This document shows positions 8,258 to 16,346 of a DNA stretch of 64,000 bases, one piece after another; the stretch's first letter is position 1, and every line of letters starts with the position of its first letter. The stretch comes from UMGS1781 sp045650705 (GTDB lineage: Bacteria > Bacillota > Clostridia > TANB77 > CAG-508): the NCBI GenBank assembly GCA_045650705.1, contig JAZRRK010000055.1, forward strand, positions 1-64,000, in the 5' to 3' direction. Under the pieces are notes generated by a model. That model ran no database searches. It had not been told where the DNA came from and saw only the letters and a list, made by a program, of their open reading frames with translations. Made by a program: the position numbers and the translations under genes.

Positions 8258-8692
8258 ATGTTTAAATCTATAATGAAAGAAATTTTTATTATAATACTTT
8301 TAATTATTGTAATTTTATTAATGTTAAGTATAGCTTTTTATGAGTATACACCTACATCTAAAAAAACGCCAAATCAAGTAAAAGCATATGTTTTACCAGA
8401 AGAAATACAAAATGAATTAGATGAAATAGTTGTAGAAGATGAAACACAAAGTATTATAAAAACATATAGAGTAGATGCACAAGATTTAAAAATATATGAA
8501 GCAAGTAATGATTATGAAAAAGGAAATCCAAACCCTTTTGAAAAAATAAAAAAGGCAACAAGTGAAAATACCAATAGTAGCACAAGCACTGGAAATGATA
8601 ATAGTAACTCTAATAATACAAACAACTCAACTTCAAATGATACCTCTCAAAACATACCACAAGGAAATTTTTTAAATACAGTTGGTAAATAA
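8258..8692 (+). CDS. Unknown bitopic protein of the pilus operon
   Basis: I cannot assign this 144-residue protein to a family. It has an N-terminal membrane helix (about 7-28), an acidic middle region (VLPEEIQNELDEIVVED) and a disordered C-terminus of Ser, Asn and Thr (about 105-135). Its position after pilO, where Gram-negative operons carry the lipoprotein PilP, makes it a candidate functional counterpart, but no similarity to PilP is visible. It starts 11 nt after pilO with its own AAGGAG site. Confidence 0.6.
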   Translation: MFKSIMKEIFIIILLIIVILLMLSIAFYEYTPTSKKTPNQVKAYVLPEEIQNELDEIVVEDETQSIIKTYRVDAQDLKIYEASNDYEKGNPNPFEKIKKATSENTNSSTSTGNDNSNSNNTNNSTSNDTSQNIPQGNFLNTVGK

Positions 8693-8756
8693 TAGTTTTA
8701 GGTAATATTTATAAAAATAAATATATACAAAAAAGATAAAATGGGAGGTGAATTAA

Positions 8757-8993
8757 ATGAAAAATCAAAAAGGTATAACATTAATAGCTTTAATTATAAC
8801 AATTATAGTTATGTTAATATTAGTTGCAGTTTCAGTAGCTGTAGTTATCAATTCTAATTTATTAACAACAGCTGAAAATGCAGGAAATAACACAGAAAAA
8901 GCATATGAAGACGAAAAAGATCAAAACTTCGGATATGTAATAAATTACAATGGTGAAAATAAAACTATAGAAGAAATTGCAAGTGAAAACTAA
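8757..8993 (+). CDS. Type IV pilin-like protein
   Basis: The N-terminus reads MKNQKG followed by ITLIALIITIIVMLILVAVSVAVV, a class III (prepilin) signal with cleavage after the glycine. The usual glutamate at position +5 of the mature protein is replaced by alanine. At 78 residues it is short, leaving a small acidic globular part of about 45 residues. A strong GGGAGGTG site precedes it and a hairpin with a T-run follows, consistent with higher expression than the rest of the operon. It could be the major or a minor pilin. Confidence 0.8.
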   Translation: MKNQKGITLIALIITIIVMLILVAVSVAVVINSNLLTTAENAGNNTEKAYEDEKDQNFGYVINYNGENKTIEEIASEN

Positions 8994-9017
8994 TTTAATA
9001 GTGTACAAATGCAATAA

Positions 9018-9054
9018 AGGCATATGCATTGAAAATGTATATGCCTAAATTTTT
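9018..9054 (+). terminator. Internal terminator or attenuator after the pilin gene
   Basis: AGGCATATGCATT (9018-9030) pairs imperfectly with AATGTATATGCCT (9034-9046), followed by AAATTTTT. Its place inside the pilus operon suggests partial termination that lowers expression of the downstream assembly genes. Confidence 0.6.
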
Positions 9055-9073
9055 AAGAAGGGAAAAGATAAAA

Positions 9074-9692
9074 TTGAACTTTATAATTTACTTTTTTATG
9101 TTCGCTATTCGGAGCTGTATTAGGAAGTTTTTATACTTTAGCTGTATACAGAATTCCATTAAAACAAGATATAACGCATACTAGATCTTATTGCCCAAAT
9201 TGTAATCATAGATTGAATTTTTTAGACTTAATACCAATATTAAGTTATATTTTCATAGGCGGAAAATGTAGATACTGCAAAGAAAAAATAAGACCAAGAT
9301 ATATTATTATAGAATTAACTTCAGGATTAGTATTTTTAATATTTTCAATGCTATTAAGTATTAACATATTAAATATAGAAATAATTAAAATATCAACTTT
9401 AATTTTTGGAATGTTATTTTTTAGTGCAGTTTTTATACAATGTGGTATAGTAAAAGAATATAAAAAAATAAATAAAAGTGTTTTCAATTTTGGTATTATC
9501 GTAGAATTAATTTATATGATATATCTATACATATTGAACACAAGTATATATAGATATATTATATATATGGTATTAATAGTAGCTATGGCATTTGTTAATA
9601 ACAATAAAAAAATGCCAGAAATAGCTAAAAAGTCTTCATTTATGTTGTTCTGCATTATAGGGATTACAGAGATTATGCTAATTTTAATATAG
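9074..9692 (+). CDS. Prepilin peptidase-like protein, read through a CGGA +1 frameshift; catalytic aspartates missing
   Basis: Reading from TTG 9074 (after an AAGAAGGG site) and skipping C9110 of an in-frame CGG (codon 13) gives a continuous protein of about 205 residues. The second frame starts mid-motif (GAVLGSFYTLAVYRIP) with no start codon before TTG 9213, so the two frames belong together. The A24 N-terminal domain is intact, with CPNC and CRYC pairs. The C-terminal half is hydrophobic but contains no aspartate where aspartyl prepilin peptidases need two. It may keep only the N-terminal domain's role or be inactive. It follows the pilin gene, as pilD often does. Confidence 0.7.
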
Positions 9693-9705
9693 GAAGGTAT
9701 AGATT

Positions 9706-10188
9706 ATGAAAATTAAATTGAGAGAAAAGAAAGGTGTAATAGTTTTAGATGCAATAATTGCTACAATGATAATACTATTGTTTGCAGGTTTAACAATTTC
9801 TCTTATTTATAATATTGTCTTAGAATCTTCAAAAGCAAAAATTAGTAGTCAACAAATGGATTTTGCTATAGAGATATTTGAATATGCTGAAAAATTAACA
9901 TATAAAAGCGTAGACCAAGATAATTTAGAAAGTTATATAAATAGTAAGAACTTAGATTATGTAAGTGCAGGAAAAACAGAAGATATAGATAGTTTAACAA
10001 CTCCATATAAAATAGGAATAAAAGTTGAAAAATATAATGAGATTGATGGAAATGAAGACAAGGAGGATATAATAAAGAAAATAACACTAACGATTGAAAA
10101 TGAAATAGCTGGAAAGCCATTTACTACAGAAATATCAACATTGAAGAAAGCTACAATTAAAGAAGCAGAAGATATTATAAATAAATAA
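9706..10188 (+). CDS. Minor pilin / pseudopilin (PilV-like)
   Basis: This 160-residue protein has a basic leader ending KKG, then VIVLDAIIATMIILLFAGLTISLIYNI, a prepilin-type hydrophobic helix. Position +5 after the presumed cleavage site is aspartate instead of the usual glutamate. The rest is a charged globular domain. It sits between the pilD relative and pilB, where minor pilins are common. The exact class (PilV, GspI-like) is uncertain. Confidence 0.7.
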   Translation: MKIKLREKKGVIVLDAIIATMIILLFAGLTISLIYNIVLESSKAKISSQQMDFAIEIFEYAEKLTYKSVDQDNLESYINSKNLDYVSAGKTEDIDSLTTPYKIGIKVEKYNEIDGNEDKEDIIKKITLTIENEIAGKPFTTEISTLKKATIKEAEDIINK

Positions 10189-10282
10189 TAACTGGTAATT
10201 TTATGTAATAGTATGAAAACGATTTTCAAAACAAATAAAATATATTATAATAATCTTATAAATTAACGAAAGGAGTCTAGTT

Positions 10283-11911
10283 ATGGATTCAAAAAGAAGA
10301 GGACCAATAGGTATAGAATTGGTAAGAAGAGGAATTTTATCACAGGCAGATATTGATAAAGCATTAGAGTATCAAAGAAGAAACCCTAATAAAAAAATAA
10401 TAGACATAATTAATACATTAGGATTATGTGACCAATATTTAATTTTGCAAGTTTTAGGAGAAATGTTGCAAGAGAAAACTATGGTTTTTAATTATAATGA
10501 TATAAAAATAGATGTGAAGAAATATATTTCATTGGATATGGCAAAAAAATATCAAGCTATACCATTTGAAATAAATGGGGATAGAATAAAAGTATGTTTT
10601 TCTGATAGTAGTACAGATTCAGCAACAGAAGCAGTAAGATTAATTTTAATAAACAAAGGCTATACAATGGATAAATATATTACTTTTGAAAAAACTATTA
10701 GAACAGTATTAAATTCATTGGAAGGTACAGATTCAGAGAATATTGATACAGGGGAAGATGCTACAACATTAGTTGATAGTATTATAAAAACAGCAATGAG
10801 AAAAAGAGCCAGCGATATACATATAGAACCATTGGAAGATTCACTTAGAGTTAGATATAGAATAGATGGTGAATTAATTAAAGCAACAGAAATAAAAAAA
10901 GAAAAGCAACCACAAATAATAGGAAGATTAAAAGCTATATCAAATATGTTTCAAGAAAAGCAAGAGTCACAAGATGGTAGAATTATTTTGTATCCAGATT
11001 ATAATATTCGTGTATCTTCACAAAAGAATATACATGGAGAAAAATTTGTTTTAAGACTATTAAAAAAGAATATGAACATAAGAGGTTTAGCAGAGTTGGG
11101 ATTTCCTCAGAATGATGAACAAATAAGAAAAAATCTTAATAAGAGAAATAGCATAACTGTAATAGCAGCTCCAACTGGAGAAGGAAAAACAACAACTTTA
11201 TACAGTATAATAGATTATTTAAATAATCCAAAATTAAATATAACAACAATCGAAGACCCAGTAGAAATACGTATACCTGGATTGAATCAAATTGAAATAT
11301 CAGAAAAATTAAGATTTTCAGACTCTTTAAGAACTGTTTTAAGACAAGACCCAGATATTATTCTTGTTGGAGAAATTAGAGATAGAGAGACTGCAGAGAT
11401 AGCAATGCAATCAGGACAAACTGGTCACTATGTTTTATCAACAATACATACAATTGATAGTATAGAAGTTATAACAAGATTAAGAAAAATGGGAATATCT
11501 AATTATGATATAGCAAGTACCTTAGCAACATCAATTTCTCAAAGATTGGTAAGAAGAATTTGTCCAAAGTGTGCAGAAAAAAGACCATTTACACCAGAGG
11601 AACAAAATATTATACAAAATCTTTTAAAGAAATATGATATACAAGTAGATTTTAATGATAAATATACTTTTTCTCCTACAGGCTGTAAAGAATGTAATAA
11701 TACAGGATACTTTGAAAGAATAGGAATTTTTGAAATATTATCATTAACAGATGAAATAAAAGAAATAATTATAAAAGATGGATCAAGTTTTGATATAAGA
11801 AATAAGGCTTTACAACAAGGATTTGTACCATTAGCTGTAGATGGTATAGATAAAGTATTAAAAGGACTTACAACATTAGAAGAAGTAAATAAAAAAGTTT
11901 CTATATATTAA
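10283..11911 (+). CDS. pilB: Type IV pilus assembly ATPase PilB
   Basis: PilB is the hexameric cytoplasmic ATPase that drives pilus extension. The 542-residue protein has a GspE N-terminal (MshEN-like) domain in about 1-130 and Walker A APTGEGKTTT near residue 295. The Asp box and Walker B follow as LRQDPDIILVGEIRD, then a His box LSTIHT. A zinc-binding four-cysteine module (CPKC...CKEC) lies near 431-477. All catalytic motifs are present. It starts the last, closely spaced pilB-pilT-pilC group of the operon. Confidence 0.93.
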   Translation: MDSKRRGPIGIELVRRGILSQADIDKALEYQRRNPNKKIIDIINTLGLCDQYLILQVLGEMLQEKTMVFNYNDIKIDVKKYISLDMAKKYQAIPFEINGDRIKVCFSDSSTDSATEAVRLILINKGYTMDKYITFEKTIRTVLNSLEGTDSENIDTGEDATTLVDSIIKTAMRKRASDIHIEPLEDSLRVRYRIDGELIKATEIKKEKQPQIIGRLKAISNMFQEKQESQDGRIILYPDYNIRVSSQKNIHGEKFVLRLLKKNMNIRGLAELGFPQNDEQIRKNLNKRNSITVIAAPTGEGKTTTLYSIIDYLNNPKLNITTIEDPVEIRIPGLNQIEISEKLRFSDSLRTVLRQDPDIILVGEIRDRETAEIAMQSGQTGHYVLSTIHTIDSIEVITRLRKMGISNYDIASTLATSISQRLVRRICPKCAEKRPFTPEEQNIIQNLLKKYDIQVDFNDKYTFSPTGCKECNNTGYFERIGIFEILSLTDEIKEIIIKDGSSFDIRNKALQQGFVPLAVDGIDKVLKGLTTLEEVNKKVSIY

Positions 11912-11935
11912 AATTACTGATGAGGAGAGAAAATT

Positions 11936-13033
11936 ATGATTAATTTAAATGAAATATTGAAAAAAGCTATAGAAAATAATGCATCTGATATTCATTTGGT
12001 TTATGGAAAAAAACCAATATTAAGGATAGCTAGAAAATTAGAAGAAATGGAAGATCAAGAAGTATTGACTGAAGAAGCTATGTATGAGATGTATGATTAT
12101 TTTGTAAGAGGAAACATACAAAAGGATGAAGAATATCGCTCAACGAGAAAAATTGACTTTTCATATATTTATGAAGGGATAAGATTTAGAGGCAATATTT
12201 CTTCAGCAGATGATATTCCAATTGCTACATTAAGAATTATAAAAAATGAGTTACCAAGATTTCAAGATTTAGGAGTGCCTGATGTTGTAAGAAGAATGAT
12301 GTATCAACCACAAGGACTTATCTTAGTAACAGGAAAAACAAACTCAGGAAAAACAACAACTCTAAATGCACTTATTAATGAAATAAATCAGACTGAAAAC
12401 AAAAAGATACTTTCTCTAGAAAAACCAATAGAGTTTAAACATACATCACAAAAGTCATTAATAGTACAAAAAGAAGTTGGAGAAGGGAAAGACACTTTAA
12501 CATATAGCGATGGTGTAAAAAATGCTTTAAGGGAAGACTGCGATATTCTAATAATAGGTGAGATTAGGGATAAAGAAACAATGGAAGCGGCAATAAATAT
12601 GGCAGAATCAGGACACTTAGTTTTAGGAACATTACATACCAAATCTTGTGCAGAAACAATAGATAGAATAATTAATTTCTATGAGATAAGAGATCAAGCA
12701 ACAGTTAAATTTTTACTTTCATCACTATTAAAACTAGTTGTATCACAAAGATTATTAAAAGGAACAGATGGGAAACTTGTATTGTTACCAGAGGTTATGG
12801 TAGTTGATAATGTAGTTGCAGGATGTATAAGAAAAGAAAAATTTAGTATATCAGAACTAGAAGATGCAATACAGAGTAGTTTAGCTAAAGGTAATGTGAG
12901 TTTAATAAATTCAATAGCGACATTGTATGTACAAAATAAAATTACATTAGAGCAAGGGAAAGCACAACTAGAGGAAAAGAATTTAGAAGTACTTAACAGA
13001 ACAATTATGCAAATGAAAATGAAAATGATGTAG
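11936..13033 (+). CDS. pilT: Type IV pilus retraction ATPase PilT
   Basis: PilT disassembles the pilus fibre and powers twitching. The 365-residue protein is of PilT length, begins with the family-like NASDIHLVYGKKP segment, and has Walker A TGKTNSGKTTT (near residue 132), Walker B IGEIRD and the His box GTLHT. A typical C-terminal region follows. It lies 24 nt after pilB. Presence of both PilB and PilT implies retractable pili. Confidence 0.92.
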   Translation: MINLNEILKKAIENNASDIHLVYGKKPILRIARKLEEMEDQEVLTEEAMYEMYDYFVRGNIQKDEEYRSTRKIDFSYIYEGIRFRGNISSADDIPIATLRIIKNELPRFQDLGVPDVVRRMMYQPQGLILVTGKTNSGKTTTLNALINEINQTENKKILSLEKPIEFKHTSQKSLIVQKEVGEGKDTLTYSDGVKNALREDCDILIIGEIRDKETMEAAINMAESGHLVLGTLHTKSCAETIDRIINFYEIRDQATVKFLLSSLLKLVVSQRLLKGTDGKLVLLPEVMVVDNVVAGCIRKEKFSISELEDAIQSSLAKGNVSLINSIATLYVQNKITLEQGKAQLEEKNLEVLNRTIMQMKMKMM

Positions 13034-13063
13034 CCTATTAATTACAGAAACGGAGGGAAAAAT

Positions 13064-14410
13064 ATGCCTTTATATAAATATAGGGCTGCTACAAAAGCAG
13101 GTGATGTTGTTGAATATAGAACAGAAGCACCAAATAAATATGTACTACTAAAAAAATTAAAAAACAATAATTTATATCCAATTTCAGTAACAGCAATGAA
13201 TGTAAGGTCTAATAAAAAGGTAAATAAACAAAAAAGAAACATAGAAACCAGTAACAGTGTATTAAAACAAGTAAGAACTGAACAATTGGAAAAAAGTATA
13301 AATAAAAGGGATAACTGGTACAAAAGGTTAGATGATAAGTTACAAAAAAATAGAGCAATACAGAAGAGGGATATTATTGTTTTTACACAGAATTTATATT
13401 TGCTAAAAAAGGCAAATTTCAATAATATACATGCATTAACAACTGTTATGGAAACAGTAGAAAATCCTACATTGAAAGCTATTGTAGAAGATATATTATT
13501 GGGAGTTGAAGCAGGAGAAAATATGTATGTAACTATGGAATACTATTCGTCTGTATTTCCACCAATATATATAAACATGGTTAAAGTTGGAGAACTATCA
13601 GGTTCTATTACAAATGCATTAGAGCAAGCAGTGCATTATTTAGAAGATACTCAGGCTATGAACAAAAAGTTAAGAGAAATATTAGTACCAAATCTTGTTC
13701 AATTTATAGCATTAATAATATTAGCAATTGTCGGAACAGTTATATCAGTACCAATGATACAAGGTGTATTTGATAGCTTTGGATCAAATGCAGAATTACC
13801 AGCAATGACAATAGCATTTTCTAATTTCTTAGATTGGATGACAGAAATTTGGTATATACCAGTTGGAATAATTGCGATTATTGTATTAGCAGTAATATTA
13901 TATATAAGAACGCCAAAGGGGAAATATAATTTCCACTATTTCAAATATAAAATGCCTATATTCGGAAAATTAATATATGCAATAGATTTTTCAAGATTAA
14001 TACAATCAATAACATTGAACTTAAAAAATGGACTAAGAATACAGGATGCGCTTGAGACAAGTAGAAATATATCAAATAACTTAGTTATGTTATCACTTAT
14101 AGAAACATCAATTAACAATATTTTAATAGGTCAGTCTTGGATTGAACCATTTGAACAATCAGGATTATCTACTCCAATGATTACAGAGATGTTAAAAATA
14201 GGAATGCAAACTGACTTAACAGAAATGATGGAAAAATTAAATGATTATATGCAAATAGATATAGATAACATTATACAAAAGGTAATAAAAGTATTACCAC
14301 AAATAGTAACAATATTTGTAGGAATAGTGTTAATATTTGTTGTAGTTGTAGTTCTTGTTCCAATGATGCAAGTATACATGGGAGGCTGGATGCTAGAAGG
14401 CTATGCTTAA
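13064..14410 (+). CDS. pilC: Type IV pilus inner-membrane platform protein PilC
   Basis: PilC is the polytopic platform that couples PilB and PilT to the pilin pool. The 448-residue protein starts PLYKYRAATKAGDVV, typical of the GspF/PilC family. It has two repeated T2SF domains (about 100-230 and 305-430), each with a membrane segment, plus a central helix near 265-285. A basic N-terminal linker of about 60 residues is longer than usual. It ends the pilus operon, followed by a strong terminator. Confidence 0.92.
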   Translation: MPLYKYRAATKAGDVVEYRTEAPNKYVLLKKLKNNNLYPISVTAMNVRSNKKVNKQKRNIETSNSVLKQVRTEQLEKSINKRDNWYKRLDDKLQKNRAIQKRDIIVFTQNLYLLKKANFNNIHALTTVMETVENPTLKAIVEDILLGVEAGENMYVTMEYYSSVFPPIYINMVKVGELSGSITNALEQAVHYLEDTQAMNKKLREILVPNLVQFIALIILAIVGTVISVPMIQGVFDSFGSNAELPAMTIAFSNFLDWMTEIWYIPVGIIAIIVLAVILYIRTPKGKYNFHYFKYKMPIFGKLIYAIDFSRLIQSITLNLKNGLRIQDALETSRNISNNLVMLSLIETSINNILIGQSWIEPFEQSGLSTPMITEMLKIGMQTDLTEMMEKLNDYMQIDIDNIIQKVIKVLPQIVTIFVGIVLIFVVVVVLVPMMQVYMGGWMLEGYA

Positions 14411-14432
14411 AGGATAAAATTGAATTACATAT

Positions 14433-14462
14433 AAAAAATCCACTTTTTGTGGATTTTTTTTA
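14433..14462 (+). terminator. Terminator of the pilus operon
   Basis: AAAAAATCCAC and GTGGATTTTTT pair around a T5 loop, with a run of seven or more T residues after the stem. Confidence 0.9.
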
Positions 14463-14534
14463 TATGTCAGCTTGTATAAAATATAGTTATGTGATAAAAT
14501 GTATAAGGAAAAATTATAAAATAGAAGGAAAAAT

Positions 14535-15567
14535 ATGTTAAAAGAAAATATAAAAAATTACGATTTAGAAGACCTGAAACTAAAGATGGAAGAATTGCGG
14601 AGAGAAAAAATATAGAGCAGAACAAATTTTTAATTGGATATATAAAGAGAATATTACAAGCTTTGATGAGATGACAAATATTTCAGCAGAGCTTAGAGAA
14701 AAATTAAAAGAAAAATTTGATTTACATACATTTAAAATTATAAAAAAACAAGAATCTAAAGATGGAACAAAAAAATATTTATTTGATGTTCTAGATAATA
14801 ATGCAATAGAATCTGTTCTTATGGAGTATAAATATGGAAAAACAATTTGTGTTTCAACCCAGATAGGATGCAAGATGGGATGTAAATTCTGTGCATCAAC
14901 AGGAGTGAAATTTGCTAGAAGTTTAGAAGCAGGAGAAATAGTAGAACAACTTTTAGCAGTGCAAAGGGACGAGAACATAAGAATATCAAATTTAGTATTT
15001 ATGGGAATAGGAGAACCTTTAGATAATTATGATAATGTAATGAAAGCAATAAAAATACTAAATAACCAAAAAGGAATAAATATGGGAGCAAGACATATAA
15101 GTATTTCAACAAGTGGATTAGTTCCTAACATATATAAGTTAGCTGATGAAAATATGCAATGTACTCTGTCTATATCATTACATAGTGCATCAAATGAAAA
15201 AAGAAGCAGTATGATGCCAGTAAATAATTTGTACAATATACAAGAGTTAATTAAAGCTTGTAAATATTACATAAATAAAACAAATAAGAGAATATCATTT
15301 GAATATGCACTAGCAAAAGATAATAATGATAATTTAAAAGATGCAGAGCAATTAGTGAAATTATTAAAAGGAATGTTGTGCCATGTTAATTTAATTCCAA
15401 TAAATAAAATAGAAGATGGAAAATTTACAAAAAGCTCTAATGAAAATATAATAAAATTTAGAGACTATTTAAATGAACATGGAATTGTAGCAACAATAAG
15501 AAGAGAATTAGGTTCAGATATAGATGCAGCATGTGGACAGCTAAGGAAAAAAGAGGTGAGTAAATGA
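14535..15567 (+). CDS. rlmN: 23S rRNA (adenine-2503-C2)-methyltransferase, read through a CGGA +1 frameshift
   Basis: RlmN is a radical-SAM enzyme that methylates A2503 of 23S rRNA and some tRNAs. From ATG 14535 (AGAAGGA site upstream) the frame meets in-frame CGG at codon 22 and would stop five codons later. Skipping C14598 gives EELGEKKYRAEQIFNWIY, a family N-terminal motif with its conserved Gly, and a normal length of 343 residues. The CKMGCKFC iron-sulfur motif and the C-terminal AACGQL cysteine are intact. The stop overlaps the PP2C start (ATGA), so the operon rlmN-prpC-prkC is conserved. A pseudogene is unlikely because everything else is preserved. Confidence 0.85.
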
Positions 15568-16295
15568 AAATATATGCAGAAACAGATATAGGAATGATAA
15601 GACAAATAAATCAAGATTCATATTATATATCAGAAGAAAATGATAATTATAAATTATGTATTTTAGCAGATGGAATGGGAGGATATACAGGAGGAGAAAT
15701 TGCTAGTAGATTAGCTTGCGTAAGTACAGCGAATTATATAAAAGAAAATTTTGAAGAAGATAAAAAGTATTCAAAAGAAGAATTAATGCAACTAGTAAAA
15801 GATGCAATGAATTACGCAAATAAAAATGTTTACGATAAATCAAAAGAACAGTTAGAATTAGAACAAATGGGTACTACATTAGAAGTATGTTTAATATATA
15901 ATAATAGGGTCTTTATAGGACATATAGGAGACAGTAGAATTTATAGAATAAGACAAGAATTTATGAGAAAAATAACGACTGATCATAGCTATGTACAAAA
16001 ATTAGTGAAAGATGGAACAATAACAAAAGAAGAAGCTATTCACCATCCTAAAAAGAATATGTTAATGAAAGCGCTGGGTTGTGAAGAAGAAATAGAACCA
16101 GATATAACTGTAAAAGGATTTAATGAAGGAGATATAATTTTAATTTGCTCAGATGGACTTACAAATATGATAGCAGAACAGGAAATATATAATATTGTAA
16201 AGCAAGATGAAGAAAATGCGGTTAAAAATTTAGTAAAGAAAGCAAATGAGTTAGGTGGCTATGATAATATTACAGCAATTTTGATAGTAAATTAA
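15564..16295 (+). CDS. prpC: PP2C-family serine/threonine phosphatase
   Basis: This 243-residue phosphatase reverses phosphorylation by the adjacent PASTA kinase. The metal-binding motifs are in order: an N-terminal DIGMIRQINQDS segment, ADGMGGYTGGE near residue 36, GDSRIYRIR, the SDGLTNM aspartate and the C-terminal GGYDNITAI. Length matches Stp/PrpC. It overlaps rlmN by four bases and precedes prkC by about 50 nt, the standard Firmicutes arrangement. Confidence 0.95.
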   Translation: MKIYAETDIGMIRQINQDSYYISEENDNYKLCILADGMGGYTGGEIASRLACVSTANYIKENFEEDKKYSKEELMQLVKDAMNYANKNVYDKSKEQLELEQMGTTLEVCLIYNNRVFIGHIGDSRIYRIRQEFMRKITTDHSYVQKLVKDGTITKEEAIHHPKKNMLMKALGCEEEIEPDITVKGFNEGDIILICSDGLTNMIAEQEIYNIVKQDEENAVKNLVKKANELGGYDNITAILIVN

Positions 16296-16346
16296 AAAAT
16301 TAATACATTGTACAAATAAAACCTAGTGAAAGGAATGTGATAATAA

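Noticed and set aside
9213..9692. pilD relative starting at TTG 9213
   Set aside because: This would cut off the first CxxC pair and the GSF...YRIP segment, and there is no ribosome site. The CGGA-joined frame from 9074 is more complete.
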